From an uncultured Alsobacter sp. (lineage in GTDB: Bacteria; Pseudomonadota; Alphaproteobacteria; Rhizobiales; Beijerinckiaceae): a DNA stretch of 64,000 nt. Of this stretch, positions 36,607-44,149 are shown one piece after another. The position numbers and the translations under genes were made by a program. The notes under the pieces are model-generated. The model was given only the letters and a program-made list of their open reading frames with translations, was not told the DNA's origin and made no database searches. The stretch covers positions 62,001 to 126,000 of the forward strand of contig NZ_CAMFHB010000004.1 in NCBI RefSeq assembly GCF_945952055.1, in the 5' to 3' direction. Numbering within the stretch: the first letter of the stretch is position 1; each line of letters begins with the position of its first letter.

Positions 36607-36644
36607 ATGTATATACTCAATCCGCGTTTGCGTATACATGCAAG
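36607..36644. promoter_or_regulatory. GTATAC-type operator candidates, site 1
   Basis: TTGCGTATACATGCAAG at 36628-36644 is a near-palindrome (TTGC...GCAA), and a second ATGTATATACTC-like element is at 36607-36618. They lie between the divergent CoA-transferase and SDR starts. TTGCGTATAC recurs in four other promoter regions of the cluster. Confidence 0.6.
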
Positions 36645-36702
36645 TGCCGACATACTCGGGGGACCGGCTTCGAAGGGGTCGGCGGAGAACGGTGGAAGCG
36701 CC

Positions 36703-37464
36703 ATGGATCTAGGGCTCGCGGGCAGGAAGGCCGTCGTCACCGGCGCCACGCGCGGCATCGGGCGCAGGATCGCGGAAATCCTTGCGGATGAAGGCTGCTC
36801 GGTGGGCATCTGCGCCCGCGGCGAGAAGGGCGTGCGCGACACCGTGGCCGCCCTTTCGGAGCGGGGCGTGAAGGCCACCGGCGCGACGCTCAACGTCCGC
36901 GACGGCGCTGCATACAAGGCCTGGCTGCAGGCGGCCTGCGAGGAGCTCGGCGGGCTCGACATCCTGATGGCCAACATCAGCGCCGGCGGCGGCATGGACA
37001 GCGAGCGCAACTGGTACCGCAACTTCGAGATCGACCTGATGTCGACGGTGCGTGGGGTGGAAGTCACCCTGCCCTTCCTGAAGCAATCGTCGGCCGGCTC
37101 CATCCTCGTCATCGGCACGATGGCGGCGGCCGAGACCTTCGCCGGGCCGATGGCCTACAACGCCATCAAGGCGGCGCTGGTCACCTATTCCAAGCAGCTG
37201 TCGCAGGAGCTGATGACAATCGGCATTCGCGTGAACTGCGTGTCGCCCGGGCCGACGCTCTTCGACGGCAGCGCCTGGGAAATGGTGCAGGTCGCGAACA
37301 AGAAGTTCTATTCGGGCGTCATACGCCAGCAGCCGGCCAGGCGCATGGCGGTCGTGGACGAGATCGCCCGGCCGGCCGTGTTCCTGGCGAGCCCGGCGGC
37401 GAGCTGGGTGTCGGGGAGCCATCTGCTCGTCGACGGCGGCTACTCGAAGCGGGTGCAGTTCTAG
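36703..37464 (+). CDS. SDR family oxidoreductase
   Basis: 253 residues from ATG 36703 (GGTGGA 7 bases upstream). Classical SDR: nucleotide motif TGATRGIGRRIAEIL (about 14-28), catalytic YNAIKAALVTYSKQL (YxxxK) and DGG near the end (HLLVDGGYSKRV). The NNAG motif is altered to MANISAGGG, which is tolerated in some members. It is probably a dehydrogenase of a hydroxyl intermediate or hydroxyacyl-CoA. It is the first gene of the plus-strand unit that continues to the Rieske oxygenase, 37 bases before it. Confidence 0.88.
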   Translation: MDLGLAGRKAVVTGATRGIGRRIAEILADEGCSVGICARGEKGVRDTVAALSERGVKATGATLNVRDGAAYKAWLQAACEELGGLDILMANISAGGGMDSERNWYRNFEIDLMSTVRGVEVTLPFLKQSSAGSILVIGTMAAAETFAGPMAYNAIKAALVTYSKQLSQELMTIGIRVNCVSPGPTLFDGSAWEMVQVANKKFYSGVIRQQPARRMAVVDEIARPAVFLASPAASWVSGSHLLVDGGYSKRVQF

Positions 37465-37501
37465 AACCGCCCGCGCCCCACGGATCGTTTGGAGAATCGC
37501 C

Positions 37502-38782
37502 ATGGGTATCGACCGCATCAAGCCGACCGACTTCACCGTCACGCCGGTCGACCGCGCCCCCGACCCCAAGCTCGGCCACGCGCTCGTTCCCAAGGAGCGC
37601 TACATCTCGCCCGAGTGGATGCAGCGCGAGTGGGACGGGCTGTGGACCAAGGTGTGGCTGCTCGGCTGCCGCGAGGACGACATTCCGGAGCCCGGCGACT
37701 ACTCCGTGCAGGAGATCGGCCGCGAGTCGATCCTCATCGTGCGCCAGCCGGACATGTCGATCCGCGCATTCTACAATGTTTGCCAGCACCGGGGTAACCG
37801 GATCATGGCGCCGGGCACGGGCAAGGCGACGAGCTTCAAGTGCGACTACCACCACTGGGAGTACCGGCTGGACGGCGGCTTCGAGCGCATTCCCGACGTC
37901 GAGACCTTCCCGCAGGGCGTGCCGTGCGGCGGCCTGCCGGAGATCCCCTGCGACACGTCCAACAGCTTCGTCTGGTTCAGCCTCGATCCCAAGGCGGGGC
38001 CGCTCAAGGACTACATGAACCCGCTCGAGCAGCACCTCGGCGCCTACCACTTCGAGCGCATGGTCAAGACGCGCGACTGGACCGTCGAGTGGGACTGCAA
38101 CTGGAAGACCTCGGTCGACGCCTTCAACGAGAGCTACCACGTCCAGGGCGTCCATCCGGAGCTGCTCTACTACCTCGACGACTACGACGTGCAGATCGAC
38201 TGCTACGAGCGGCATTCGCGCTATCTCGTGCCGTTCGCGACGATCAGCCACCGGGTGCACGAGACCACCGAGATCCCGCCGCTGATCAAGCTGATCATGA
38301 CGGAGGCCGGCATGGACCCGGCCGACTTCGACGGGCGGGTGCCGGAGGTGCGCAGGGCCGTGCAAAAGTGGAAGCGCGAGCACGGGCCGCGCGAGGGGCT
38401 GGACTATTCGGACCTCAATGACGACCAGCTCACGGACGACTACAACTACCTGGTCTTCCCCAACGTCACGCTGAACATCCATGCGGACGACCTGATGCTG
38501 TTCCGGCACCGCCCGCACCCGACCGACCCGGACAAGATGTTCTTCGACCTGCAGAACTACCGCCTGCTGAAGGCAGGCGAGGAGAAGCCGCGCGCGCCGC
38601 GGCACCAGAGCTTCAAGCACGGGGAGCAGACGCTGGGCCGCGTCATCAACCAGGACGCCGCCAACCTGCCGGGCGTGCAGCGGGGCATGCACTCGGTCGG
38701 CTTCAAGGGCCTGTGGCTCAGCGAGCAGGAGCTGCGCATCCGCCACTTCCACAAGGTGATCTGCGACTATGTCGGCGAGTGA
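37502..38782 (+). CDS. Aromatic ring-hydroxylating dioxygenase alpha subunit (Rieske)
   Basis: 426 residues, ATG 37502, GGAG 9 bases upstream. The N-terminal Rieske domain binds [2Fe-2S] through C-x-H and C-x2-H (CQHRG and CDYHHW, about residues 93-118). The catalytic domain has the mononuclear iron motif NESYHVQGVH (about 207-216). Length and order match ring-hydroxylating oxygenase alpha subunits. These insert oxygen into an aromatic or other ring using electrons from a ferredoxin. Its stop overlaps the MaoC gene start by 14 bases. No beta subunit gene directly follows. A second alpha subunit is at 47555. Confidence 0.9.
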   Translation: MGIDRIKPTDFTVTPVDRAPDPKLGHALVPKERYISPEWMQREWDGLWTKVWLLGCREDDIPEPGDYSVQEIGRESILIVRQPDMSIRAFYNVCQHRGNRIMAPGTGKATSFKCDYHHWEYRLDGGFERIPDVETFPQGVPCGGLPEIPCDTSNSFVWFSLDPKAGPLKDYMNPLEQHLGAYHFERMVKTRDWTVEWDCNWKTSVDAFNESYHVQGVHPELLYYLDDYDVQIDCYERHSRYLVPFATISHRVHETTEIPPLIKLIMTEAGMDPADFDGRVPEVRRAVQKWKREHGPREGLDYSDLNDDQLTDDYNYLVFPNVTLNIHADDLMLFRHRPHPTDPDKMFFDLQNYRLLKAGEEKPRAPRHQSFKHGEQTLGRVINQDAANLPGVQRGMHSVGFKGLWLSEQELRIRHFHKVICDYVGE

Positions 38783-39290
38783 GGCGCCGGGGCAGCCCTC
38801 TCCCGCGCGCCAGATGCCCGAGCGTCATGTGCCGCACCGCTGGTTCGAGGACCTCGTGGTCGGCGAGACGACGCGCTCGGCCGACCGCGTTGTCGACGGC
38901 GAGGACATGCTCGCCTTCGCCACGCGCTATGATCCGCAGTTCTTCCATGCCGATCCGGAGGCCGCGAAGGGCTCCCTGTTCGGAGGGCTGATCGCCAGCG
39001 GCATCTACACCGCCGCGCTCTGGCGCATCATGGACCACGCCGAGAACGGCTCCATCGCCTTCGTCTGCGGCGTGGCCTGGGAGAACGTGCGCTGGGCGAG
39101 CGCGATGCGGGCCGGCGACGTCATCCACGCCACGTCGGAGCTCCTGTCGACGCGCCCCTCCTCCAAGCGCCCGGAGACGGGCGTCGCGATCTTCCACCAC
39201 GAGGTGCGCAAGGCGAGCGGCGAGGTGGTGCTAGCCTTCGACAGCGTCGACCTCGTCTACCGCCGCCCGTCCGCCCCGGGGACCCCATGA
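38769..39290 (+). CDS. MaoC-like dehydratase/hydratase
   Basis: 173 residues of hot-dog fold. The hydratase active-site loop reads FATRYDPQFFHADPEAAKGSLFGGLIASG (given in two parts: FATRYDPQFFHAD and LFGGLIASG), with Asp and His in the expected positions (about residues 46-53). It likely hydrates an enoyl-CoA. Both ends overlap neighbours: 14 bases with the oxygenase before and 4 with the ThuA-like gene after. It therefore shares the SDR-oxygenase operon. Confidence 0.88.
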   Translation: MSASEAPGQPSPARQMPERHVPHRWFEDLVVGETTRSADRVVDGEDMLAFATRYDPQFFHADPEAAKGSLFGGLIASGIYTAALWRIMDHAENGSIAFVCGVAWENVRWASAMRAGDVIHATSELLSTRPSSKRPETGVAIFHHEVRKASGEVVLAFDSVDLVYRRPSAPGTP

Positions 39291-40045
39291 CGCTGCCGCT
39301 CGAGCCCTCCTCGCCCGCCGATGTCGTGCTGATCGCCGGCGGGCTCTACCACGACGTCGACTATGCGCGCCTGCGCCTCCTGGAGGCCCTGGGCGGCATC
39401 GAGGCGGCGCGAACCCGGGTGTTCGAGGACTACGACTGCCTCGACGCGCTCGCCGCCACCCGCACGCTCGTCACCTACACCTGCGGCGTGCTCCCGGACG
39501 ACACGCAGCGCGCGGCGCTCGCCGCCTTCCTGGCCCGCGGCGGGCGCTGGCTCGCCCTGCACGGCACGAACTCGCAGCTGGTGCTGGAAGAGGGCAAGCC
39601 CATCGCCTGCCCGCCGATCCACCCGGAGCTGCGCGCCATGCTCGGCAGCCAGTTCATGGCCCACCCGCCGATCGGCCGCTACAAGGTCCGCAACACCGCC
39701 TCGACCCATCCGCTGGTTGCCGGCATCGGCACCTTCTTCGTCGAGGACGAGCACTACCTCCAGGACGTCGACCCGGACGTCGAGGTGCTCCTGTCAAGCC
39801 GCTTTTCCGGCAAGACCGAGATGTTCGAGCGCGCCGAGTGGGCGGACGGCGAGCAGCCGATCCTGTACCTCAAGCCGCACGGACAGGGCGCCGTGCTCTA
39901 CCTGACGCTGGGCCATGCCCGCGGGCGCTACGACATGCGGCCGATCTCCGACCGCTATCCGTTCGTCGAGCGCGGCGCGTGGCCGCTGCCGGTGTTCCAG
40001 GAACTGCTCCGCCGCGGGCTGCGGTGGGCGCTCGGAGAGGGGTGA
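39287..40045 (+). CDS. ThuA-like domain protein
   Basis: 252 residues with a ThuA/glutamine-amidotransferase-like fold: ADVVLIAGGLYHDVDYAR, LVTYTCGVLPDDTQRAAL, FLARGGRWLALHGTNSQL, HPLVAGIGTFFVEDEHYL and VLYLTLGHARGRYDM. ThuA is linked to trehalose/sugar use in rhizobia, but many ThuA-fold proteins are of unknown role. Having one in an oxygenase/MaoC operon suggests a task in this pathway, perhaps on a cyclic or lactone intermediate; that is speculation. Last gene of the unit, followed by family B repeat. Confidence 0.8.
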   Translation: MTLPLEPSSPADVVLIAGGLYHDVDYARLRLLEALGGIEAARTRVFEDYDCLDALAATRTLVTYTCGVLPDDTQRAALAAFLARGGRWLALHGTNSQLVLEEGKPIACPPIHPELRAMLGSQFMAHPPIGRYKVRNTASTHPLVAGIGTFFVEDEHYLQDVDPDVEVLLSSRFSGKTEMFERAEWADGEQPILYLKPHGQGAVLYLTLGHARGRYDMRPISDRYPFVERGAWPLPVFQELLRRGLRWALGEG

Positions 40046-40085
40046 GGGGCAGCCTGCCTTTCTCGCTTGTCCACCATCTCTCCAC

Positions 40086-40175
40086 CGTCCTGGCCGGGCT
40101 TGGCCCGGCCATCCACGACTGACGCTCTCAACCGCTGCGAAGTCGTGGGTGCCCGGGCCAAGCCCGGGCATGACG
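40086..40175. repeat. Dispersed palindromic repeat, family B copy 1
   Basis: Two GC-rich hairpins: TGGCCGGGCTTGGCCCGGCCA and, near the end, GCCCGGGCCAAGCCCGGGCA. They are bracketed by ATCCACGACT and AGTCGTGGGT, so the whole unit is itself an inverted repeat. Copies at 40565-40653 and 50482-50596. Between convergent genes. Confidence 0.88.
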
Positions 40176-40205
40176 AACGAGAGATGGAGCGTGAGGGCGG
40201 AGGCC

Positions 40206-40520
40206 CTACCCCCTCACCTTCACCTCGACGAGAGTGCCGACCACGCGCACCTGGTACACGGGCAGGTTCGGGCACGCGCCCGACAGCGAGCGCCCCGTCT
40301 TGCGGTCGAAGCGCGCGCCGTGGTGGGAGCAGGTGAGGATGTCGCCGTCGACGCGGGCGTCGTCGAGGCTCGCCATCGCATGGGTGCAGTTGCCGCCCAC
40401 CGCGTAGACGCTCGTGCCGAAGCGCGAGAGGAGCACGTCGCGCCCGCCGGCCTCGACCATGCGGACCCCGCCGTCGGGGATCTGGTAGAGCGTGCAGACG
40501 TCTTCGAAGCCGTCGGCCAT
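40206..40520 (-). CDS. Rieske (2Fe-2S) ferredoxin
   Basis: A 104-residue Rieske protein. Cluster ligands are CTHAMASL (C-x-H) and CSHHGARFD (C-x2-H), about residues 44-69. AAGGAG precedes the ATG. It is the right size for an electron carrier to a Rieske oxygenase such as those at 37502 or 47555. It is a single gene between two family B repeats, on the strand opposite the first oxygenase. Confidence 0.9.
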   Translation of the reverse strand: MADGFEDVCTLYQIPDGGVRMVEAGGRDVLLSRFGTSVYAVGGNCTHAMASLDDARVDGDILTCSHHGARFDRKTGRSLSGACPNLPVYQVRVVGTLVEVKVRG

Positions 40521-40564
40521 GGGGAGCTCCTTAGCTCATTCGGTACTTTGCTTCATCCTCTCCG

Positions 40565-40653
40565 CGTCCTGGCCGGGCTTGGCCCGGCCATCCACGACTT
40601 TGGAGCGGTTGAGAGCAATAGTCGTGGGTGCCCGGGCCAAGCCCGGGCATGAC
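40565..40653. repeat. Dispersed palindromic repeat, family B copy 2
   Basis: Same layout as the copy at 40086: GTCCTGGCCGGGCTTGGCCC, then GTCGTGGGTGCCCGGGCCAA in inverted order. It lies between the Rieske ferredoxin gene and the acyl-CoA dehydrogenase gene. Confidence 0.88.
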
Positions 40654-40686
40654 GGGCGGAGGGGTGGGCGCCCTTTCGGAAAGCCC

Positions 40687-41850
40687 TCACCCGCGGCGCT
40701 GGTCGAAGCGGCGGCCGACCATGGCGGAGGCGATGTTGACCTTCTGAATGTCGATGGCGCCGCCGGCGATGCCCCAGCCCCAGGCGTCGCGCAGGCGGCG
40801 CTCCATCGGGTAGGCCTTGGAGTAGCCGTAGCCGCCCATGAGTTGCACGGCCATGCCGGCGACCTCGCGGGCGATCTCGTTGGCAAAGCACTTGGCGCAG
40901 GACGAGTCGAGCACGCTGGGCAGGCCGTCCTCGGCGTTGCGGGCGGCGCGGTGGATGAGGAGGCGGGCGGCCTCGACGCGGATCTGCATCTCCGCGAGCT
41001 TGATCTGCACGCCCTGGAACTCGACGATCGGCCGGCCGAACTGCTTGCGCTCCTGCACGTAGGCGACCACGTCCTCGAGCGCGCCGGAGGCCTGGCCGAG
41101 CGACATGGTGGCGTTGCCGCAGCGCTCGAGATCGAAGGCCTCCATGAGCTTGCGGAAGCCGCCAGCCGGCACCACGACCGCGTCGAGCGGCAGTTCGACG
41201 TCGTCGAAATAGAGGTCGCTCGACGGCACGCCGCGGAAGCCCATGAGCTCCTCCTGCGGGCCGAAGGTGAAGCCGGGCGTGCCCTTCTCCACGTAGACCG
41301 CGCCGATGCCCTTGGCGCCCGGGTCGTCGCTCATGCGGCAATAGATCAGGTAGCCGTCCGCATGGCCGCCGCCGGAGCACCAGCGCTTGCTGCCGTTCAG
41401 GATCACCTTGTCCCCGACGATGCGCGCGCTGGTCTTGAGGTCGGTGAGCGCGCTGCCGGCATCGGGCTCGGACATGCCGATCGCCACGACCTTGTCCCCG
41501 GAACAGACGGCCGGCAGCACCCGCTGCTTGAGGCTCTCCTGTCCGAAATGCTCGATGGCGCGGCAGGGACCAACGCAGGATTCGAACACCGGGAAGCCGA
41601 CCGCCGAGGAGATCTTGGCGAACTCCTCGACGACGAGCAGCGCGTCGAGATTGCCGAGGCCCAGCCCCCCGTATTTCGGATCGACGTTGATGCCGAGGAA
41701 GCCCATCTCGGCATAGCGCTTGATCCAGGCATGCGGCACAGGCTTGTTGGTCTTTTCCAGCTCCTCGGCCAGCGGCGGGAGCTGCTCCCGGGCGAAGCGC
41801 CGGGCGGTCTGCTGCAACGCGACCTGGTCCTCGGAGAGGCGGAAATCCAT
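40687..41850 (-). CDS. Acyl-CoA dehydrogenase
   Basis: 387 residues, normal family length. The FAD/substrate segments VVAIGMSEPDAGSALTDLKT and LNGSKRWCSGG are present, and the C-terminal helices read RKQFGRPIVEFQGVQIKLAE and LMGGYGYSKAYPMERRLRDA. The usual base Glu of the YEGTSEIQ region is absent (GIAGGAIDIQ). A Glu is instead at DLERCGNATM (E242), the position used by isovaleryl-CoA and long-chain types. It would introduce a double bond into an acyl-CoA ester. Divergent from the flavoprotein gene across GTATAC-type sites. Confidence 0.92.
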   Translation of the reverse strand: MDFRLSEDQVALQQTARRFAREQLPPLAEELEKTNKPVPHAWIKRYAEMGFLGINVDPKYGGLGLGNLDALLVVEEFAKISSAVGFPVFESCVGPCRAIEHFGQESLKQRVLPAVCSGDKVVAIGMSEPDAGSALTDLKTSARIVGDKVILNGSKRWCSGGGHADGYLIYCRMSDDPGAKGIGAVYVEKGTPGFTFGPQEELMGFRGVPSSDLYFDDVELPLDAVVVPAGGFRKLMEAFDLERCGNATMSLGQASGALEDVVAYVQERKQFGRPIVEFQGVQIKLAEMQIRVEAARLLIHRAARNAEDGLPSVLDSSCAKCFANEIAREVAGMAVQLMGGYGYSKAYPMERRLRDAWGWGIAGGAIDIQKVNIASAMVGRRFDQRRG

Positions 41851-41896
41851 GGGCGTGTCCTCGGTGGGTGTCTCTTAAAAATACACGGACGCTATC

Positions 41897-41915
41897 CAGC
41901 ATATACAACATGCCC
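41897..41915. promoter_or_regulatory. GTATAC-type operator candidate, site 2
   Basis: GCATATACAACATGC at 41899-41913 lies in the divergent region between the acyl-CoA dehydrogenase and flavoprotein genes. It shares the TATAC core and flanking GC bases with the sites at 36628 and 52288 but is weaker. Confidence 0.45.
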
Positions 41916-41951
41916 GGTCCACGATAGTCTCCCGCGCAAAGGGAGGAGCGC

Positions 41952-43322
41952 ATGGCCATGGACCCGGCGTTCGACGTGGTGGTGATCGGCGCGGGCGGCG
42001 CAGGACTGGCCGCGGCCTCCACCGCGGCCTCGTGCGGAGCCCGCGTCCTGCTGGTCGAGGCCGACAAGACGCTCGGCGGCTCCACCGCGCTGTCGGGCGG
42101 CGTCGTCTATGCCGCCGGCACCAGCCTGCAGCGATCCTGCGGCGTCGAGGACGATCCGGCCGCGATGGCGCGCTACTACATGGCGGTCAACCAGTACAAG
42201 CTCGAGGCGGCGCTGGTCTCGCGGCTGTGCCACGACTCCGCCGCCGTCTTCGAATGGCTGGTCTCCCTCGGCGTGAGCTTTCCCGAGGCCAACCTCTACG
42301 TCTCGGGTGTCGACGGCATCCGGCGCGGCCATCGCGCCGCGGGGCACGGGGCCGAGATCGCCGCAGCGCTCGAAGCTTCGCTCGTCGGACAGTCGGTCGA
42401 GACGGCGGTGGCGACCCGCGTGCGCTCACTCGTGCGCGACGAGACGGGCGCCGTGTGCGGCATCAATGTCGAGGGCGAGGATGTCACCTGCCGTGCGGTG
42501 GTTCTGGCCACCGGCGGCTTCGGCGCCAACCCGACCATGCTCGCCGAGCACTTTCCCGACGCGCTTCGCCACCCCGACCTCGCCTGGTACATCGGCTCAC
42601 GCCAATGCAAGGGCGACGGGATCGCCATGGGGCTCACGGCCGGCGGCGAGCTCAGCACGCGCAACCGCGGCCTCCTGCTGCTGACGCCGGGCTTCGCCAA
42701 GGAGCTGGAGGTCTACCTGCCGGGATGGGTGGCCTTCGTGAACCACGAGGGCCGCCGCTTCATCGACGAGACGGTCGAGTACTCCGTGCATGCCGAAGTC
42801 ATCCGCGAACAGACGGCCGGCGAGTGCTTCGCCGTGTTCGACGAGGCGTCTCGCCTGGCGGCGACCGGCAAGCCCGCTCCGAACTGGTCGGCGGAACGCC
42901 TCGCCCATTTCGCGGCCACGGGTCATGTGCGCTCGGCCGCGACGGTCGAGGCCCTGGCCGAGGACATCGGCGTACGCGCCGAGGCCATGGCTGAAACGAT
43001 CGCCGCCTACAACCGCAACTGCGCCGCGGGCCACGACAGCGACTTCTTCAAGGACCCGCAGTGGCTGAGGCCCATCGCCACTCCGCCCTTCTACGCGGCC
43101 CGCGTGCGGCCGGCCGTGATCTGCTGGACCGGGACGGGCCTGCGCATCGACGCCCAGGCGCGCGTGCTCGACCGGGCCGGGCGCCCCATCCCCGGGCTCT
43201 TCGCGGCGGGCGAGACGACGGGCGGCATGTTCGGGCCGTGCTATGCGGGCGGCGGCGCGTCGATCACCAATGCGCTGGTCTATGGCCGAGTCGCGGGCCG
43301 CAACGCGGCGGGGGCGGCATGA
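41952..43322 (+). CDS. FAD-dependent oxidoreductase (fumarate reductase / 3-ketosteroid dehydrogenase-like)
   Basis: 456 residues from ATG 41952 (GGGAGGAG upstream). The N-terminal dinucleotide motif VVVIGAGGAGLAAASTAAS (about 10-28) is followed by LVEADKTLGGSTALSGG. The C-terminus has GLFAAGETTGGMFGPCYAGG and GASITNALVYG. This family includes fumarate reductases and 3-ketosteroid delta-1-dehydrogenases; the YAGGGAS segment recalls the latter. It probably desaturates a ring ketone or similar intermediate. It starts a four-gene unit: its stop overlaps the next start by 4 bases. Confidence 0.87.
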   Translation: MAMDPAFDVVVIGAGGAGLAAASTAASCGARVLLVEADKTLGGSTALSGGVVYAAGTSLQRSCGVEDDPAAMARYYMAVNQYKLEAALVSRLCHDSAAVFEWLVSLGVSFPEANLYVSGVDGIRRGHRAAGHGAEIAAALEASLVGQSVETAVATRVRSLVRDETGAVCGINVEGEDVTCRAVVLATGGFGANPTMLAEHFPDALRHPDLAWYIGSRQCKGDGIAMGLTAGGELSTRNRGLLLLTPGFAKELEVYLPGWVAFVNHEGRRFIDETVEYSVHAEVIREQTAGECFAVFDEASRLAATGKPAPNWSAERLAHFAATGHVRSAATVEALAEDIGVRAEAMAETIAAYNRNCAAGHDSDFFKDPQWLRPIATPPFYAARVRPAVICWTGTGLRIDAQARVLDRAGRPIPGLFAAGETTGGMFGPCYAGGGASITNALVYGRVAGRNAAGAA

Positions 43323-43756
43323 ACGGCCCGCCCTCCCCCGAAAGCCTCGTCGGCCGCAGGCTCCCCGGCGGGACGCTCGTCATTGCGCCCACGGACGACG
43401 CCGCGCTGCGCGGCATCCTCGGCAGCGCCGCCGGCCCGGCCGGCGAGGCCCATCCGCTCTTCGGCTTCATCGGCGCGATGCGGGGCATGGGGATCGACTG
43501 GCACGGCTTCTTCGCCCTGTGCGGCGCGAGCGCCGACGACGGCCCCATGATGGGCGAGACAGACCTCGACCTGCGTCGACCGCTCGCGACAGGCCAGGCC
43601 TACGCCGTCACCGCCACGATCGTCGGCTTCGTGCGCAAGGAGGGACGGCGCACCGGCCCCTTCGACGTCGTGACGCTGCAGGTCGACATCGCCGACGAGA
43701 GCGGGCCGGTGGCCGTGCTGCGCCAGTCCATCATCCTGCCGAGGGCCGCCCGATGA
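43319..43756 (+). CDS. Small hot-dog protein, N-terminal MaoC-dehydratase-like subunit
   Basis: 145 residues with the pattern of the MaoC_dehydrat_N (FAS1-like dehydratase) hot-dog: AHPLFGFIGAMRGMGIDWHG, a central MGETDLDLRRPLATGQAYAVTATIVG, and strands VTLQVDIADESGPVAVLRQS. No hydratase Asp/His pair is visible, so it may be the noncatalytic half. The next gene encodes the catalytic-like half, an arrangement known for two-subunit steroid hydratases. Overlaps both neighbours by 4 bases. Confidence 0.7.
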   Translation: MNGPPSPESLVGRRLPGGTLVIAPTDDAALRGILGSAAGPAGEAHPLFGFIGAMRGMGIDWHGFFALCGASADDGPMMGETDLDLRRPLATGQAYAVTATIVGFVRKEGRRTGPFDVVTLQVDIADESGPVAVLRQSIILPRAAR

Positions 43757-44148
43757 AGCCCGGAGACGTGCTCGGCCCCTCCCCCGTCGGGTCCATCGAG
43801 GCCGCGCCAATGCGCGTCATGTCGGACCTGCTGCGCGACCCGAACCCCATCCACCTCGATCGCGCGGCGACGCGGCGCCTGGGTCTCGGTGACCGGCTGG
43901 TGAATCCGGGGCCGATTAACATGGGGCACCTCATGGAGATGCTGGGGCGCGTCGGCGCGATCCGGCGCCTCACCCTGCGGCACCTGGGCACCGTTCGTGA
44001 GGGCGACAGGCTCGTGGCGGGCGGGATCGTGCGCAGTGTCGAGGACGCTGCGGGCGAGCGGCGTGCGACGTGCGAGGTGTGGCTCGACCGCGACGACGGC
44101 GAGCGCCTTCTGGCGGGAACGGCCGTGCTGGCCATCGGAGACGACTGA
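43753..44148 (+). CDS. Small MaoC-like hydratase subunit
   Basis: 131 residues of hot-dog fold. The hydratase loop is SDLLRDPNPIHLDRAATRRL (about residues 24-43), with catalytic Asp30 and His35, followed by NPGPINMGHLMEMLG. It would form a heterodimer with the preceding gene product. The pair probably hydrates an enoyl-CoA with a bulky or cyclic substituent. Overlaps the preceding gene by 4 bases; the ligase gene starts 1 base after its stop. Confidence 0.8.
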   Translation: MKPGDVLGPSPVGSIEAAPMRVMSDLLRDPNPIHLDRAATRRLGLGDRLVNPGPINMGHLMEMLGRVGAIRRLTLRHLGTVREGDRLVAGGIVRSVEDAAGERRATCEVWLDRDDGERLLAGTAVLAIGDD

Positions 44149-44149
44149 C

